From Sphingobium sp. CAP-1 (lineage in GTDB: Bacteria; Pseudomonadota; Alphaproteobacteria; Sphingomonadales; Sphingomonadaceae), in NCBI RefSeq assembly GCF_009720145.1, contig NZ_CP046252.1:496001-560000 (forward strand): 64,000 nucleotides of DNA, read 5' to 3'. This document shows positions 9,005-17,055 of this stretch, piece after piece (position 1 is the first letter of the stretch; every line of letters begins with the position of its first letter). Both the position numbers and the translations under genes were made by a program. The notes below the pieces were generated by a model. That model made no database searches. It saw nothing but the letters and a program-made list of their open reading frames with translations, and was not told where the DNA came from.

Positions 9005-9384
9005 TGCCGTTTGAACCGATCAATCCGCCGCAATTTCCCACGCCGATCGCCCCCTATTCGGCCGGGGCGAAGGCGGGCAACACCGTCTATGTCTCCGGCG
9101 TGCTGGCGCTGGGGGAGGGCGGAACGGTGCTGCATGTCGGCGACGCCGCCGCCCAGACCCGCCATGTGCTGGAGGTCATCAAGACAACGCTGGAAGCGGC
9201 CGGCGCCAGCCTTGAGGATGTGGCGATGAACCATATTTTCCTCAAGGATCTGACCGATTATGCCGCCTTCAACGCCGTCTATGCCGACTATTTCCCCGGC
9301 GCGAAACCGGCGCGCTATTGCATCCGCGCCGATCTGGTGAAGCCCGACTGTCTGGTCGAGATCGCATCGGTGGCGCATATCTGA
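9004..9384 (+). CDS. rutC: Aminoacrylate deaminase RutC (RidA family)
   Basis: This 126-residue member of the YjgF/RidA family forms trimers and converts aminoacrylate-type intermediates of pyrimidine breakdown (3-aminoacrylate to malonate semialdehyde and ammonia). Family features seen are YSAGAKAGNTVYVSGVLAL near the N-terminus and the C-terminal block PARYCIRADLVKPDCLVEIA, which carries the conserved arginine. It starts at ATG 9004, overlapping the rutB stop codon, and its own stop overlaps the rutD start. Translation of the three is clearly linked. Confidence 0.92.
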
Positions 9385-10166
9385 TGCAGGCGGCGGGCCT
9401 CTATTATGAGGAACATGGGCCGCCCAATGCGCCGCCGTTGATCCTGTCGTCGGGGCTTGGCGGATCGGCCGGCTACTGGGCGCCGAACATCCCCGCGCTG
9501 GCGGCGCATTTTCGCGTCATCGCCTATGACCATCGCGGGACTGGCCGCAGCGACCGGCACTTGTCGGAGATAGTCACGGTCGATGACTTCGCGGACGACA
9601 TGCTGGCGCTTATGGACGCGCTCAATATCGACCGCGCCCATATCGTCGGCCATGCCGCCGGTGGCGTCGCCGGCCTCGCACTCGCCCTGAAAGCGCCCGA
9701 TCGGCTGGGCAAGCTGGTGGTGGTCAATGGCTGGACGAAGGCTGATCCGCATTTCCTGCGCTGTTTCGAGGCGCGGCTCAATCTGCTGCGCCATGCCGGC
9801 GTCGAAGCCTTCCTGCGCGCGCAGCCGATCTTCCTCTATCCCGCCAACTGGATCAGTGCGCACACGGAAGAACTGGACGCCGAACTGCCGCACCAGACGA
9901 CCAGCTTCCCTGGCGTTGAGACGATGGAGAAGCGCATCGCGGCACTCGCGGCTTTCGATGTCATGGGCCGGTTGGGCGGCATGGGCGATGGCGTGCTTGT
10001 CCTCGCGACCAATGACGACATGCTGGTTCCGTCAGCCGCCGCACAACATCTGGCTGATCAACTGGCCAATGCGCGGCATGAGGTCATGCCGTGGGGAGGT
10101 CATGCCTGCAACGTCACCGATCCCGAACGCTTCAACCGCATCGTCCTCGATTTTCTCAGGAGCTAA
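9384..10166 (+). CDS. rutD: Aminoacrylate hydrolase RutD (alpha/beta hydrolase)
   Basis: This 260-residue alpha/beta hydrolase speeds hydrolysis of aminoacrylate in the Rut pathway. The nucleophile elbow, normally G-x-S-x-G, reads VGHAAGGVAG; the Ser position is occupied by Ala, as in E. coli RutD (GHALG). This supports RutD over a generic esterase. Other subfamily matches are RAQPIFLYPANWISA and MPWGGHACNVTDPERFN, the latter with the conserved His. ATG 9384 overlaps the rutC stop; the frame is open upstream but only antisense or shadow sequence is there. Confidence 0.92.
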   Translation: MQAAGLYYEEHGPPNAPPLILSSGLGGSAGYWAPNIPALAAHFRVIAYDHRGTGRSDRHLSEIVTVDDFADDMLALMDALNIDRAHIVGHAAGGVAGLALALKAPDRLGKLVVVNGWTKADPHFLRCFEARLNLLRHAGVEAFLRAQPIFLYPANWISAHTEELDAELPHQTTSFPGVETMEKRIAALAAFDVMGRLGGMGDGVLVLATNDDMLVPSAAAQHLADQLANARHEVMPWGGHACNVTDPERFNRIVLDFLRS

Positions 10167-10172
10167 AAACCC

Positions 10173-11240
10173 ATGCAGGTCGGCCTATTCATCCCCATCA
10201 ACAATAATGGCTGGCTGATCTCGGAAAACGCGCCGCAATATAAACCCAGCTTCGATCTCAACAAGGACATCGCGCTGCGGGCGGAAAAGCACGGGTTCGA
10301 CTTCCTGCTGTCGATGATCAAGCTGCGCGGCTTTGGCGGCAGGACGCAGTTCTGGGAATATGGCCTCGAAAGCTTCACCCTGATGGCCGGCCTCGCCGCC
10401 GTGACGGAGAAGATCGGGATTTTCGCGACCTGCCCCACGCTCATCATCCCGCCGGCCTTTGCCGCGCGCATGTGCAACACGATCGATTCGATCAGCCATG
10501 GCCGCTTCGGCCTCAACCTCATCACCGGCTGGCAGCCGCCCGAATATACGCAAATGGGGCTGTGGCCGGGCGAGGAGCATTTTCGCAACCGCTATGCGAT
10601 GCTGGACGAATATGCCGCGATCCTGCGCGAATTGTGGGAGACGGGCACCTCGGACTTCAAAGGCCAATATTATAGCATGGACGATTGCCGCGTCTGGCCG
10701 CAGCCGACCGGCGACATGAAGATCATCTGTGCCGGATCGTCCGATGCCGGCCTCGCCTTCTCGGCCAAATGGGCCGACTATGCCTTTTGCCTGGGGAAGG
10801 GCGTCAACACCCCCACCGCCTTCGCCTTCAACAATGACCGGCTTGCCGCCGCCACGGCAAAGACCGGGCGCGCCGTGCAGGTGTTCGTGCTGGTGATGGT
10901 GATTGCCGCCGCGACGGACGAGGAAGCGATGGCCAAATGGAAAAGCTATAATGACGGGGTCGACCTCGACGCCATCGCCTGGCTGGCGGAGCAGGGGGCG
11001 AAGGATCAGGTCAACACCGACACCAATGTCCGTCAACTCGCCGCGCCCGAAGGCGCGGTCAACATCAATATGGGTACATTGGTCGGCAGCTACGCCAGCA
11101 TCGCCCGGATGCTGGACGAAATGGCGCAGGTGCCCAATACCGGCGGCGTGCTGCTGACCTTCGATGATTTCCTCGAAGGGGTCGATGCCTTCGGCGCGCA
11201 TATTCAGCCGCTGATGAAAAGCCGGGCACATATCGGCTGA
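10173..11240 (+). CDS. rutA: Pyrimidine monooxygenase RutA
   Basis: RutA is a flavin-dependent (luciferase-like) monooxygenase that opens the uracil or thymine ring between N3 and C4, the first step of the Rut pathway. The 355-residue protein matches RutA over its whole length. It begins VGLFIPINNNGWLISENAPQ and contains LNLITGWQPPEYTQMG, CAGSSDAGLAFSAKWAD, FCLGKGVNTPTAFAF and NINMGTLVGSYASIARMLD. It lies last in the rut operon, 6 bases after rutD, whereas E. coli has rutA first. No rutF-type flavin reductase is linked, so FMNH2 must come from elsewhere. Confidence 0.95.
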   Translation: MQVGLFIPINNNGWLISENAPQYKPSFDLNKDIALRAEKHGFDFLLSMIKLRGFGGRTQFWEYGLESFTLMAGLAAVTEKIGIFATCPTLIIPPAFAARMCNTIDSISHGRFGLNLITGWQPPEYTQMGLWPGEEHFRNRYAMLDEYAAILRELWETGTSDFKGQYYSMDDCRVWPQPTGDMKIICAGSSDAGLAFSAKWADYAFCLGKGVNTPTAFAFNNDRLAAATAKTGRAVQVFVLVMVIAAATDEEAMAKWKSYNDGVDLDAIAWLAEQGAKDQVNTDTNVRQLAAPEGAVNINMGTLVGSYASIARMLDEMAQVPNTGGVLLTFDDFLEGVDAFGAHIQPLMKSRAHIG

Positions 11241-11340
11241 CGGTCCTGCTTGAGCGGGGCGCGCGCGCTTATTTGCCATCGTCATGCCTCAACCGCCGGG
11301 CGCGCTGCTAGACGGGCTTTTTGCATGGAGGCCCATTTGC

Positions 11341-12276
11341 ATGTCGCTCATCCTGTCCCGCCGTTCCGCGCTCGGCCTGATGGCCGGCTCGCTGGTCGCC
11401 GCCTGTAGCGGGGCGGCGCAGGCCGCATCCAAATTGTTCGTCGGCGACCAGCGCGGCGGATCGCGCGTCGTGCTTCAGGGGGCGAAGCGGCTCGACAATG
11501 TCCCTTATGAGATCATCTGGTCGCAATTCCCCAATGCCGCGCCCTTGCTGGAGGCGCTGAACGCCGGCGCGATCGACAGCGGCATCGGCGGCGATTCCGC
11601 CTTCATCTTCGCTGCCGGCACCGATGCGAAGATCAAGGCGATCGGCGCGCAGGCAGCGCGCGGCATGGGGCCGGTGGTGCTGGTGCGCCGGGATTCCCCG
11701 ATCCGCTCGCTCGCCGATCTTGCCGGCCACAAGGTCGCGACCCCGCGCGGGTCGGTCAGCCACAATCATGTCCTTGCGGTTCTGGAAGCCTATCACCAGC
11801 CCTATGACGCCGTGACCTTCGCCTTCCTCTCTCCCTCGGACGGGCGCGCCGCGCTCCAGAGCGGCGCGGTCGACGCCTGGGCGATCTGGGACCCCAACGC
11901 CGCCATGGCGGAACAGGAGGGCGCGCGCATCCTGCCGGGCAAGCAGGATCTCGTGTCCGGCTATGCCCTGATGTTCGGTCGCGAGGGTGCGATCGCCGAC
12001 AAACGCCCGCTGTTACAGGATTATCATGACCGCCTCTATGCCGGCTGGGCATGGGCGGCGCAGAACCGGGACGCCTATGTCGATCTGATGCACAAGGATA
12101 CCGGCCTCGCGCTCGACATATTGCGCATCACCCAGGCGCGCGCGGATCGCTTTCCGGCCAGGGTGGATGCCGCGCTGATCGCGCAGCAGCAGGAAACCGC
12201 CGACCGCTATTTCCGCGCCGGCGTGATCGACCGCAAGCTGGATGTGCGACCACTGTTCGACACCAGCTTCTCGTAA
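11341..12276 (+). CDS. ABC transporter substrate-binding lipoprotein (SsuA/NMT1-like)
   Basis: This 311-residue periplasmic binding protein of the NitT/TauT/SsuA type has an N-terminal RR plus lipobox signal (SRRSALGLMAGSLVAAC, Cys22). The binding-protein core includes SQFPNAAPLLEALNAGAIDS, SPIRSLADLAGHKVATPRGS and ALQSGAVDAWAIWDP. ATG 11341 gives a clean signal peptide; the earlier in-frame start at 11284 adds 19 residues. No permease or ATPase gene is linked. It follows rutA by 100 bases and is convergent with a TonB receptor, so it may bind a pyrimidine or a sulfonate, but the ligand is unknown. Confidence 0.85.
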   Translation: MSLILSRRSALGLMAGSLVAACSGAAQAASKLFVGDQRGGSRVVLQGAKRLDNVPYEIIWSQFPNAAPLLEALNAGAIDSGIGGDSAFIFAAGTDAKIKAIGAQAARGMGPVVLVRRDSPIRSLADLAGHKVATPRGSVSHNHVLAVLEAYHQPYDAVTFAFLSPSDGRAALQSGAVDAWAIWDPNAAMAEQEGARILPGKQDLVSGYALMFGREGAIADKRPLLQDYHDRLYAGWAWAAQNRDAYVDLMHKDTGLALDILRITQARADRFPARVDAALIAQQQETADRYFRAGVIDRKLDVRPLFDTSFS

Positions 12277-12282
12277 CGAACT

Positions 12283-12314
12283 GACTGGCCGCCGGTCCCA
12301 ACCGGCGGCCAGTC
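12283..12314. terminator. Bidirectional terminator-like hairpin
   Basis: A perfect 14-bp stem (arms 12283-12296 and 12301-12314) with a CCCA loop lies between two convergent stop codons. There is no long T-tract; only TCTC follows. Position and stability suggest termination for both the binding-protein gene and the TonB receptor. Confidence 0.65.
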
Positions 12315-12321
12315 TCTCGCT

Positions 12322-14706
12322 TCAGATTTTGCCCTTCAGCGTCAGGCCATAGAGGCGCGGTTCGCCGATTGAGGCCAGCGCCACGCCATAGGTCGCATTG
12401 ACCGCGATCGTGTTGTAATAATCCTTGTTGAACAGGTTGCGGACCCAGACCGACACATCCCACTTCCCCTCGCTCTGGCGCAGGCCGGCATGGGCGCCGA
12501 ACAATGCATAGCCCTGCACGCGCGAATAGGGGTCGAGGTTGACCGCCGCATAATAGCCCGACCGATAGCTGCCGTCCGCGCCGATATAGAGGTCGCGGTT
12601 CCCGCCGGCCGCATGGCTATAGTCCACCGTGCCGCCCAGCGCCCATTTCGGCGCGCCCGCGGCCTGCCGCCCCGACAGGTCGACCGATGTCTTGTAGCTG
12701 TTCAGATAGTCCGGCACGGCATTGGTATATTTGGTGTATTTCGCGTCATTATAGGTCGCGGCAAAGGTCGCGTTCAGCCCCTCGACCGGGGCGAAGCGCG
12801 CGTCCAGCTCGACCCCGCGCGACCGCAGCGTGCCGACATTGGCGATATAATAGGCCGCCGGGCTGACCGATGTGTTGGCGTAATTGGCCTGATAATTTTT
12901 GTCTTGCGTCCAGAACAGCGCACCGTTCAGTTCCACCGCGCCGCCGGCGAAGCGGGTCTTGAGGCCCAGTTCGAACGCATCGACCTTTTCGGGCTTCACG
13001 AAAATGTCGACGCCCAGCGTCTGGCGGACCAGATTGATGCCCGGCGACTTATAACCGCGCGCATAGCTGTAATAGGCGTGAACCGCATCCGACACATCAT
13101 AGGCGGCGATCAGCGTGCCGGAAATATTGTCGGTATTTTTCGTGACATAATAGCTGGCGGTCGGCGCATAGGCGGCGCGCAATGCGATCGCCGTCGCCTG
13201 ATATTCGGCCGGCAGGCTGCTGATCGCCGCCACATCGCCGCGCGCCTCGGCATCATAGAGGCCGGTCTTATGCTCATAGGTGTAGCGTAGGCCGCCGGTC
13301 AGGCGGAAACGCGGCGAAATATTCCAGGTCGCCTGCCCATAGGCGGCATAGCTGTGCGTCGCCGGCACGACATGGGCGTAGGATTCCAGCCCGTCGAGGA
13401 TCGCGGTCGGCAGCGGCGACACGGTTGCGGTCGGCGTGTTGGCGGTGCGCAGCCAGGCGACGGCGTCCTTGCCATAGATGCTGCGCTGCTTGTCGTCGGC
13501 CTCCTGCCAGAAATAATAGAGGCCGGCGCTATAATCGACCGTGCGTTCGCCGGTGGAGGCGATGCGGAATTCCTGGCTGAACTGCTGCTGGTCGGTATCC
13601 ACCACGCCAAAGGTCGATATTTCAGCGCCGATCTGGTCCCCGTCATAATTGGGAATCCATTTCCAGTTGCGATAGGCGGTGATGGCGGTCAACGTGACAC
13701 CGCTCAGGTCCAGGTCCGCCTGCGCCTGAAAGCCGTAGCTGGGCATTTCATCATATTGGCTGCTGTCGATATCGACCTCCCGGTCGAAGGCGTTGACGCT
13801 GCCGGGCGTGTAGCCCACATCGGCAGCGCGGCGATAGAAACCGCGCACTTCGGTTCCATTGTTCAGCCTGGTCGGCAGCACCGCGGCGATGCTCTGGAAC
13901 CCGACATCGCCCTTCTGGATCGAATAGTCGGCGATGAAGCGCAGGCGGAAACTATCGGTCGGCTTGTAGAGCAGGTCGAACCGCGCGCTATGATTGTCCA
14001 GATTGTCCCAATCCTCGTCATAGACGCTGTTGTGGATCAGTCCGCCGCGCGAGGTGCGCAGATAGGAGACGCGAAACGCGATCTCATCGTTCAGCGCCGC
14101 GTTCAGGCTGACATAGCCCCGGAAATAGTCGTAATTGCCGTAGCTGGCCTCGGCCTTCGCCTCGTTGGTGAAGCCGGGCGCGCGGGTCTTGATGTCGATC
14201 GCGCCGGCGACCGTGTTCTTGCCGAACAAAGTGCCTTGCGGTCCGCGCAGCAACTGGATGCTCTCGACATCGATCAGGTCGGTGATGACGGAGCCGGTGC
14301 GCGGGCGATAGACGCCGTCGACATAGAGGCCGACGCCCTGTTCCAGCCCGTCATTGGTGCCCCCCGAATTGGTGCCGATGCCGCGAATGGTGATGGTCTG
14401 GTTGCGGCCGCTGAACCCCTGAATATTCAGGCTCGGCAATTGCTGCACGCTCTGTTTCAGGTTGAACGCGCCCTGCGCGGCGATGGTGTCGCCGCTGATC
14501 GCGCTGATCGCGATCGGCACTTTCTGCGCATCCTCCTTGCGGTAGCGCGCGGTGACGACGATACTTTCGACGCTGGCGTCGCCGCCATCGGGGGCCGGCG
14601 CGGCCGTCTGCGCGAACACAGCGCCCGGCAGGGCCAGCAGCGCGCCGCCGCCCAGCAATGTCGACAAGAATGCGCCCTTGATCCCGCGCGCCCGATAATT
14701 TTGCAT
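12322..14706 (-). CDS. TonB-dependent outer-membrane receptor
   Basis: This 794-residue receptor has a signal peptide (LLGGGALLALPGAVFA), a TonB-box-like region (ESIVVTARYRKEDAQKVPIA), a plug domain (about 60-170; ITIRGIG and LLRGPQGTLFGKNTVAGAI) and a 22-strand-type beta-barrel. It ends in a hydrophobic/aromatic C-terminal strand (GEPRLYGLTLKGKI). It imports a large or scarce ligand across the outer membrane using TonB energy. Sphingomonads use many such receptors for carbon compounds as well as iron. The ligand is unknown; the convergent binding protein and the rut genes are candidate partners. ATG 14706 was chosen for the signal peptide; the frame stays open upstream to 14982. Confidence 0.92.
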   Translation of the reverse strand: MQNYRARGIKGAFLSTLLGGGALLALPGAVFAQTAAPAPDGGDASVESIVVTARYRKEDAQKVPIAISAISGDTIAAQGAFNLKQSVQQLPSLNIQGFSGRNQTITIRGIGTNSGGTNDGLEQGVGLYVDGVYRPRTGSVITDLIDVESIQLLRGPQGTLFGKNTVAGAIDIKTRAPGFTNEAKAEASYGNYDYFRGYVSLNAALNDEIAFRVSYLRTSRGGLIHNSVYDEDWDNLDNHSARFDLLYKPTDSFRLRFIADYSIQKGDVGFQSIAAVLPTRLNNGTEVRGFYRRAADVGYTPGSVNAFDREVDIDSSQYDEMPSYGFQAQADLDLSGVTLTAITAYRNWKWIPNYDGDQIGAEISTFGVVDTDQQQFSQEFRIASTGERTVDYSAGLYYFWQEADDKQRSIYGKDAVAWLRTANTPTATVSPLPTAILDGLESYAHVVPATHSYAAYGQATWNISPRFRLTGGLRYTYEHKTGLYDAEARGDVAAISSLPAEYQATAIALRAAYAPTASYYVTKNTDNISGTLIAAYDVSDAVHAYYSYARGYKSPGINLVRQTLGVDIFVKPEKVDAFELGLKTRFAGGAVELNGALFWTQDKNYQANYANTSVSPAAYYIANVGTLRSRGVELDARFAPVEGLNATFAATYNDAKYTKYTNAVPDYLNSYKTSVDLSGRQAAGAPKWALGGTVDYSHAAGGNRDLYIGADGSYRSGYYAAVNLDPYSRVQGYALFGAHAGLRQSEGKWDVSVWVRNLFNKDYYNTIAVNATYGVALASIGEPRLYGLTLKGKI

Positions 14707-14902
14707 ATGGTCCCCCAATATCTGTCTGGTTCCGGCGCAGGCATAGGGAGGGGGACGGGGCCGCTTCCAACGCGGATCGCAAGCGGACTTATGCGAAATG
14801 CCAAAGGATTGAGCATCGCTCATGCGGGGGCGTGCGCCGCTCAACCCGCCGGGGGGAGGCCAGACGGGGCAGGTTGGCGCTTCTCCTTCGCTGGACCTCA
14901 AG

Positions 14903-14979
14903 CTAGTGGTCCGATTCCGACATTTGCTACCCTGCAATCCACGCGCCGGAGCAAATGTCGGAATCATCAGGACCACTAG
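14903..14979. repeat. Long hairpin repeat A with CTAGTGG/CCACTAG ends
   Basis: The left arm reads CTAGTGGTCC plus a 15-base segment (14913-14927). The right arm repeats both in reverse complement (14951-14965 and 14970-14979), interrupted by an extra ATCA at 14966-14969. The loop is about 23 bases. It forms a REP- or MITE-like cruciform, related to repeat B. CTAG is generally rare in proteobacterial genomes, which makes its presence at all four ends notable. Confidence 0.8.
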
Positions 14980-14992
14980 CAACTATTTGATT

Positions 14993-15070
14993 CTAGTGGA
15001 GCTTATGAATGTGACATTTGAGCGCGAATCTAGCCCGCAGGGGATTCAAATGTCACATTCGCTCCACTAG
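14993..15070. repeat. Long hairpin repeat B, sister of repeat A
   Basis: The arms are CTAGTGGAGC (14993-15002) and GCTCCACTAG (15061-15070), with an inner 15-bp stem (15007-15021 with 15046-15060). Here the extra four bases (TTAT, 15003-15006) are in the left arm, opposite to repeat A. Both inner stems share GACATTTG. A 13-base spacer separates the two hairpins. The rest of the gap from 14707 to 15094 shows no gene. Confidence 0.8.
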
Positions 15071-15094
15071 AGCCTTGCAAAACAGGAGCCGCGC

Positions 15095-16078
15095 ATGATC
15101 CTTTCGCCCGCCATCAGCATCGACGACATTATCGACGCTGCCCGCGTCATCGCCCCGGCGGCGGTGCGGACGCCGCTGCTGGAAAATGACGGGCTGAACG
15201 CGCGGGCGGGCCGCCGCGTCCTGCTGAAGTTCGAAGGAGCGCAGCGCACCGGATCGTTCAAATTTCGCGGCGCCTATAACCGGCTGGCGCGGCTGGACGC
15301 GGCGGAGCGGGCGGCCGGCGTCGTCGCCTGGTCGTCGGGCAATCATGCCCAGGGCGTCGCCGCCGCCGCGAAGCTGCTCGATATCCCGGCGACGATCGTG
15401 ATGCCGGCGGATGCGCCTGCGATCAAGCTGGCCAATACGCGCGCGCTGGGGGCGGAGATCGTCCCTTATGATCGCCACACGCAAAGCCGCGAGGAGATCG
15501 CCACTGCCCTGTCGCAAAGCCGGGGGGCGACGCTGGTACCGTCCTTTGACGATCCGTGGATTATCGCGGGGCAGGGGACCACTGGCCTCGAAATCCTCGA
15601 TCAGGCGGCGGAAGCGGGAGCCGATGTCGGGCAGATCCTCGTCTGTTGCGGCGGCGGCGGCCTGACCGCCGGGATCGCGACGGCGGTCAAGGCGCGTGCG
15701 CCGGCCACCCACATCTATAGCGTGGAGCCGGCCGGGTTCGATGATACCGCGCGCTCGCTGGCCAGCGGCGTGCGGGAAGGCATCGCGCCCGACGCGCGCA
15801 GCATCTGCGACGCGCTGATGGCGCCCAGCCCCGGCGCGCTGACCTTCCCGATCAACCATGCGCTGCTGTCCGGCGGTCTGGTGGTCAGCGACGATCAGGT
15901 GCGCGACGCGATGCGCTTTGCCTTTGCGACGCTCAAGCTGGTGGTCGAACCGGGCGGGGCAGTGGCGCTGGCGGCGATGCTGGCGGGCGTTGCGCCGCCG
16001 TCCAGCGGCGCGAGCGTCGTCGTCCTGTCGGGCAGCAATGTCGATCCCGCCGCCTATGCCGCGATCATCGGCGCATGA
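15095..16078 (+). CDS. Threonine/serine dehydratase-type PLP enzyme
   Basis: This 327-residue fold-type II PLP enzyme is of the catabolic threonine dehydratase/serine racemase group. The PLP lysine is Lys56 in RTGSFKFRGAYNRL. The asparagine and glycine loops are WSSGNHAQGVAAAAKLL and LVCCGGGGLTAGIATA, the latter binding phosphate. No ACT regulatory domain is present, so it is not the biosynthetic IlvA type. It probably deaminates L-threonine, L-serine or a hydroxy-amino acid such as 3-hydroxyaspartate. Its stop codon overlaps the start of the LysR gene (ATGA), so they are co-transcribed. Confidence 0.88.
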   Translation: MILSPAISIDDIIDAARVIAPAAVRTPLLENDGLNARAGRRVLLKFEGAQRTGSFKFRGAYNRLARLDAAERAAGVVAWSSGNHAQGVAAAAKLLDIPATIVMPADAPAIKLANTRALGAEIVPYDRHTQSREEIATALSQSRGATLVPSFDDPWIIAGQGTTGLEILDQAAEAGADVGQILVCCGGGGLTAGIATAVKARAPATHIYSVEPAGFDDTARSLASGVREGIAPDARSICDALMAPSPGALTFPINHALLSGGLVVSDDQVRDAMRFAFATLKLVVEPGGAVALAAMLAGVAPPSSGASVVVLSGSNVDPAAYAAIIGA

Positions 16079-16971
16079 TCGATCCGCGCGCGATCCGCAC
16101 CTTCCTGGCCGTGTGCCGCGCCAACAGCATCAGCGGCGGCGCACGCGCGCTCAACATCTCGCAACCCTCCGTCTCCAACGCCATCGCGCAACTGGAACAA
16201 TCGCTCGGCGTCTCGCTGTTCGAACGGTCGCGCAGCGGCATCATCCTGACGCCGGAAGGGCAGGCGCTGCTGCGCCGGGCGGAGGCGATGGACAGCCTGC
16301 TCGCCGATGTGCAGGCGGAAGTCACGCTCGCCAGCAGGGGTGTCACCGGTCCGTTGCGGATCGGCGGCACGCCCGGCGCGCTGGTCAGCCTGCTGCCCGA
16401 CGCGGTGCGGCGGCTGGAGGATCGGATCGGCCGTTTCGCCCTGCATGTCGTGGAGCGGCCCGATCATGATCTGGCCGCCATGCTCCATCGCGGCGAGATT
16501 GAACTCGCCTTCGTCACCACCGGGATCGAGGAGCCGCCAGAGGGGATAGAGGAACGCACCTTTTCGCGCGATCCCTTCGCCCTGATCGTCGGCCGGCAGA
16601 ATGACCATCTGCCCGCCAGCCTGTCGTTGCGCGACACCGCGCTGATGCGCTGGGTGCTGCCCGAAGCGCGCGGCGCCTTTCGCCGCCAGACCGACGCCCT
16701 GTTCATGACCGCCGATATTCCGGTGCCGCAGGACATTATCCGCTGCGATTCCCTGCTCAGCACCAAGGCGATCGTGCGCGGCAGCCGGCGCGTCACCATC
16801 CTGCCGATGCAGGTGGCGGCGGCCGAACTGTCGATCGGCGTGCTGCGCGCGATCACGATCGAGGAGGCGGCTTTTCCGCGCAGCATCGGCGTGCGGATGC
16901 TGGCCGGCGGGCGATTGTCGCGTCTGGGCGAGGCGCTGCTGGATGTGCTTATCCATAGCTCCAAACTATGA
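16075..16971 (+). CDS. LysR family transcriptional regulator
   Basis: This 298-residue LysR-type regulator has the winged helix in residues 1-60 (RTFLAVCRANSISGGARAL, NISQPSVSNAIAQLEQSLGV, LFERSRSGIILTPEG). A two-lobed inducer domain follows, including GPLRIGGTPGALVSLLP. It overlaps the PLP dehydratase upstream and lies 84 bases ahead of the catabolic run starting at 17056, in the same orientation. I infer that it controls that run, the dehydratase, or both. A candidate LTTR site lies just after its stop codon. Confidence 0.9.
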   Translation: MIDPRAIRTFLAVCRANSISGGARALNISQPSVSNAIAQLEQSLGVSLFERSRSGIILTPEGQALLRRAEAMDSLLADVQAEVTLASRGVTGPLRIGGTPGALVSLLPDAVRRLEDRIGRFALHVVERPDHDLAAMLHRGEIELAFVTTGIEEPPEGIEERTFSRDPFALIVGRQNDHLPASLSLRDTALMRWVLPEARGAFRRQTDALFMTADIPVPQDIIRCDSLLSTKAIVRGSRRVTILPMQVAAAELSIGVLRAITIEEAAFPRSIGVRMLAGGRLSRLGEALLDVLIHSSKL

Positions 16972-16987
16972 TGTAGGAAAAAATCAT
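16968..16987. promoter_or_regulatory. Candidate LysR-type binding site before the catabolic operon
   Basis: An imperfect dyad ATGAT-N10-ATCAT in an AT-rich patch overlaps the LysR stop codon and precedes the amidohydrolase gene. LysR regulators favour interrupted AT-containing dyads upstream of their targets. Only the symmetry and position support this. The ribosome site CGGGAGAG at 17042-17049 precedes the GTG start at 17056. Confidence 0.35.
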
Positions 16988-17055
16988 TATTTTTCTTTGC
17001 ATCGAAAGCGGCGCATAAACCTCCCGACAGACAAGAGCTTTCGGGAGAGATCACC

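Noticed and set aside
13354..14979. Open frame of 541 codons on the plus strand opposite the TonB receptor
   Set aside because: The minus strand carries a signal peptide, plug and barrel; the opposite frame has no protein family features.
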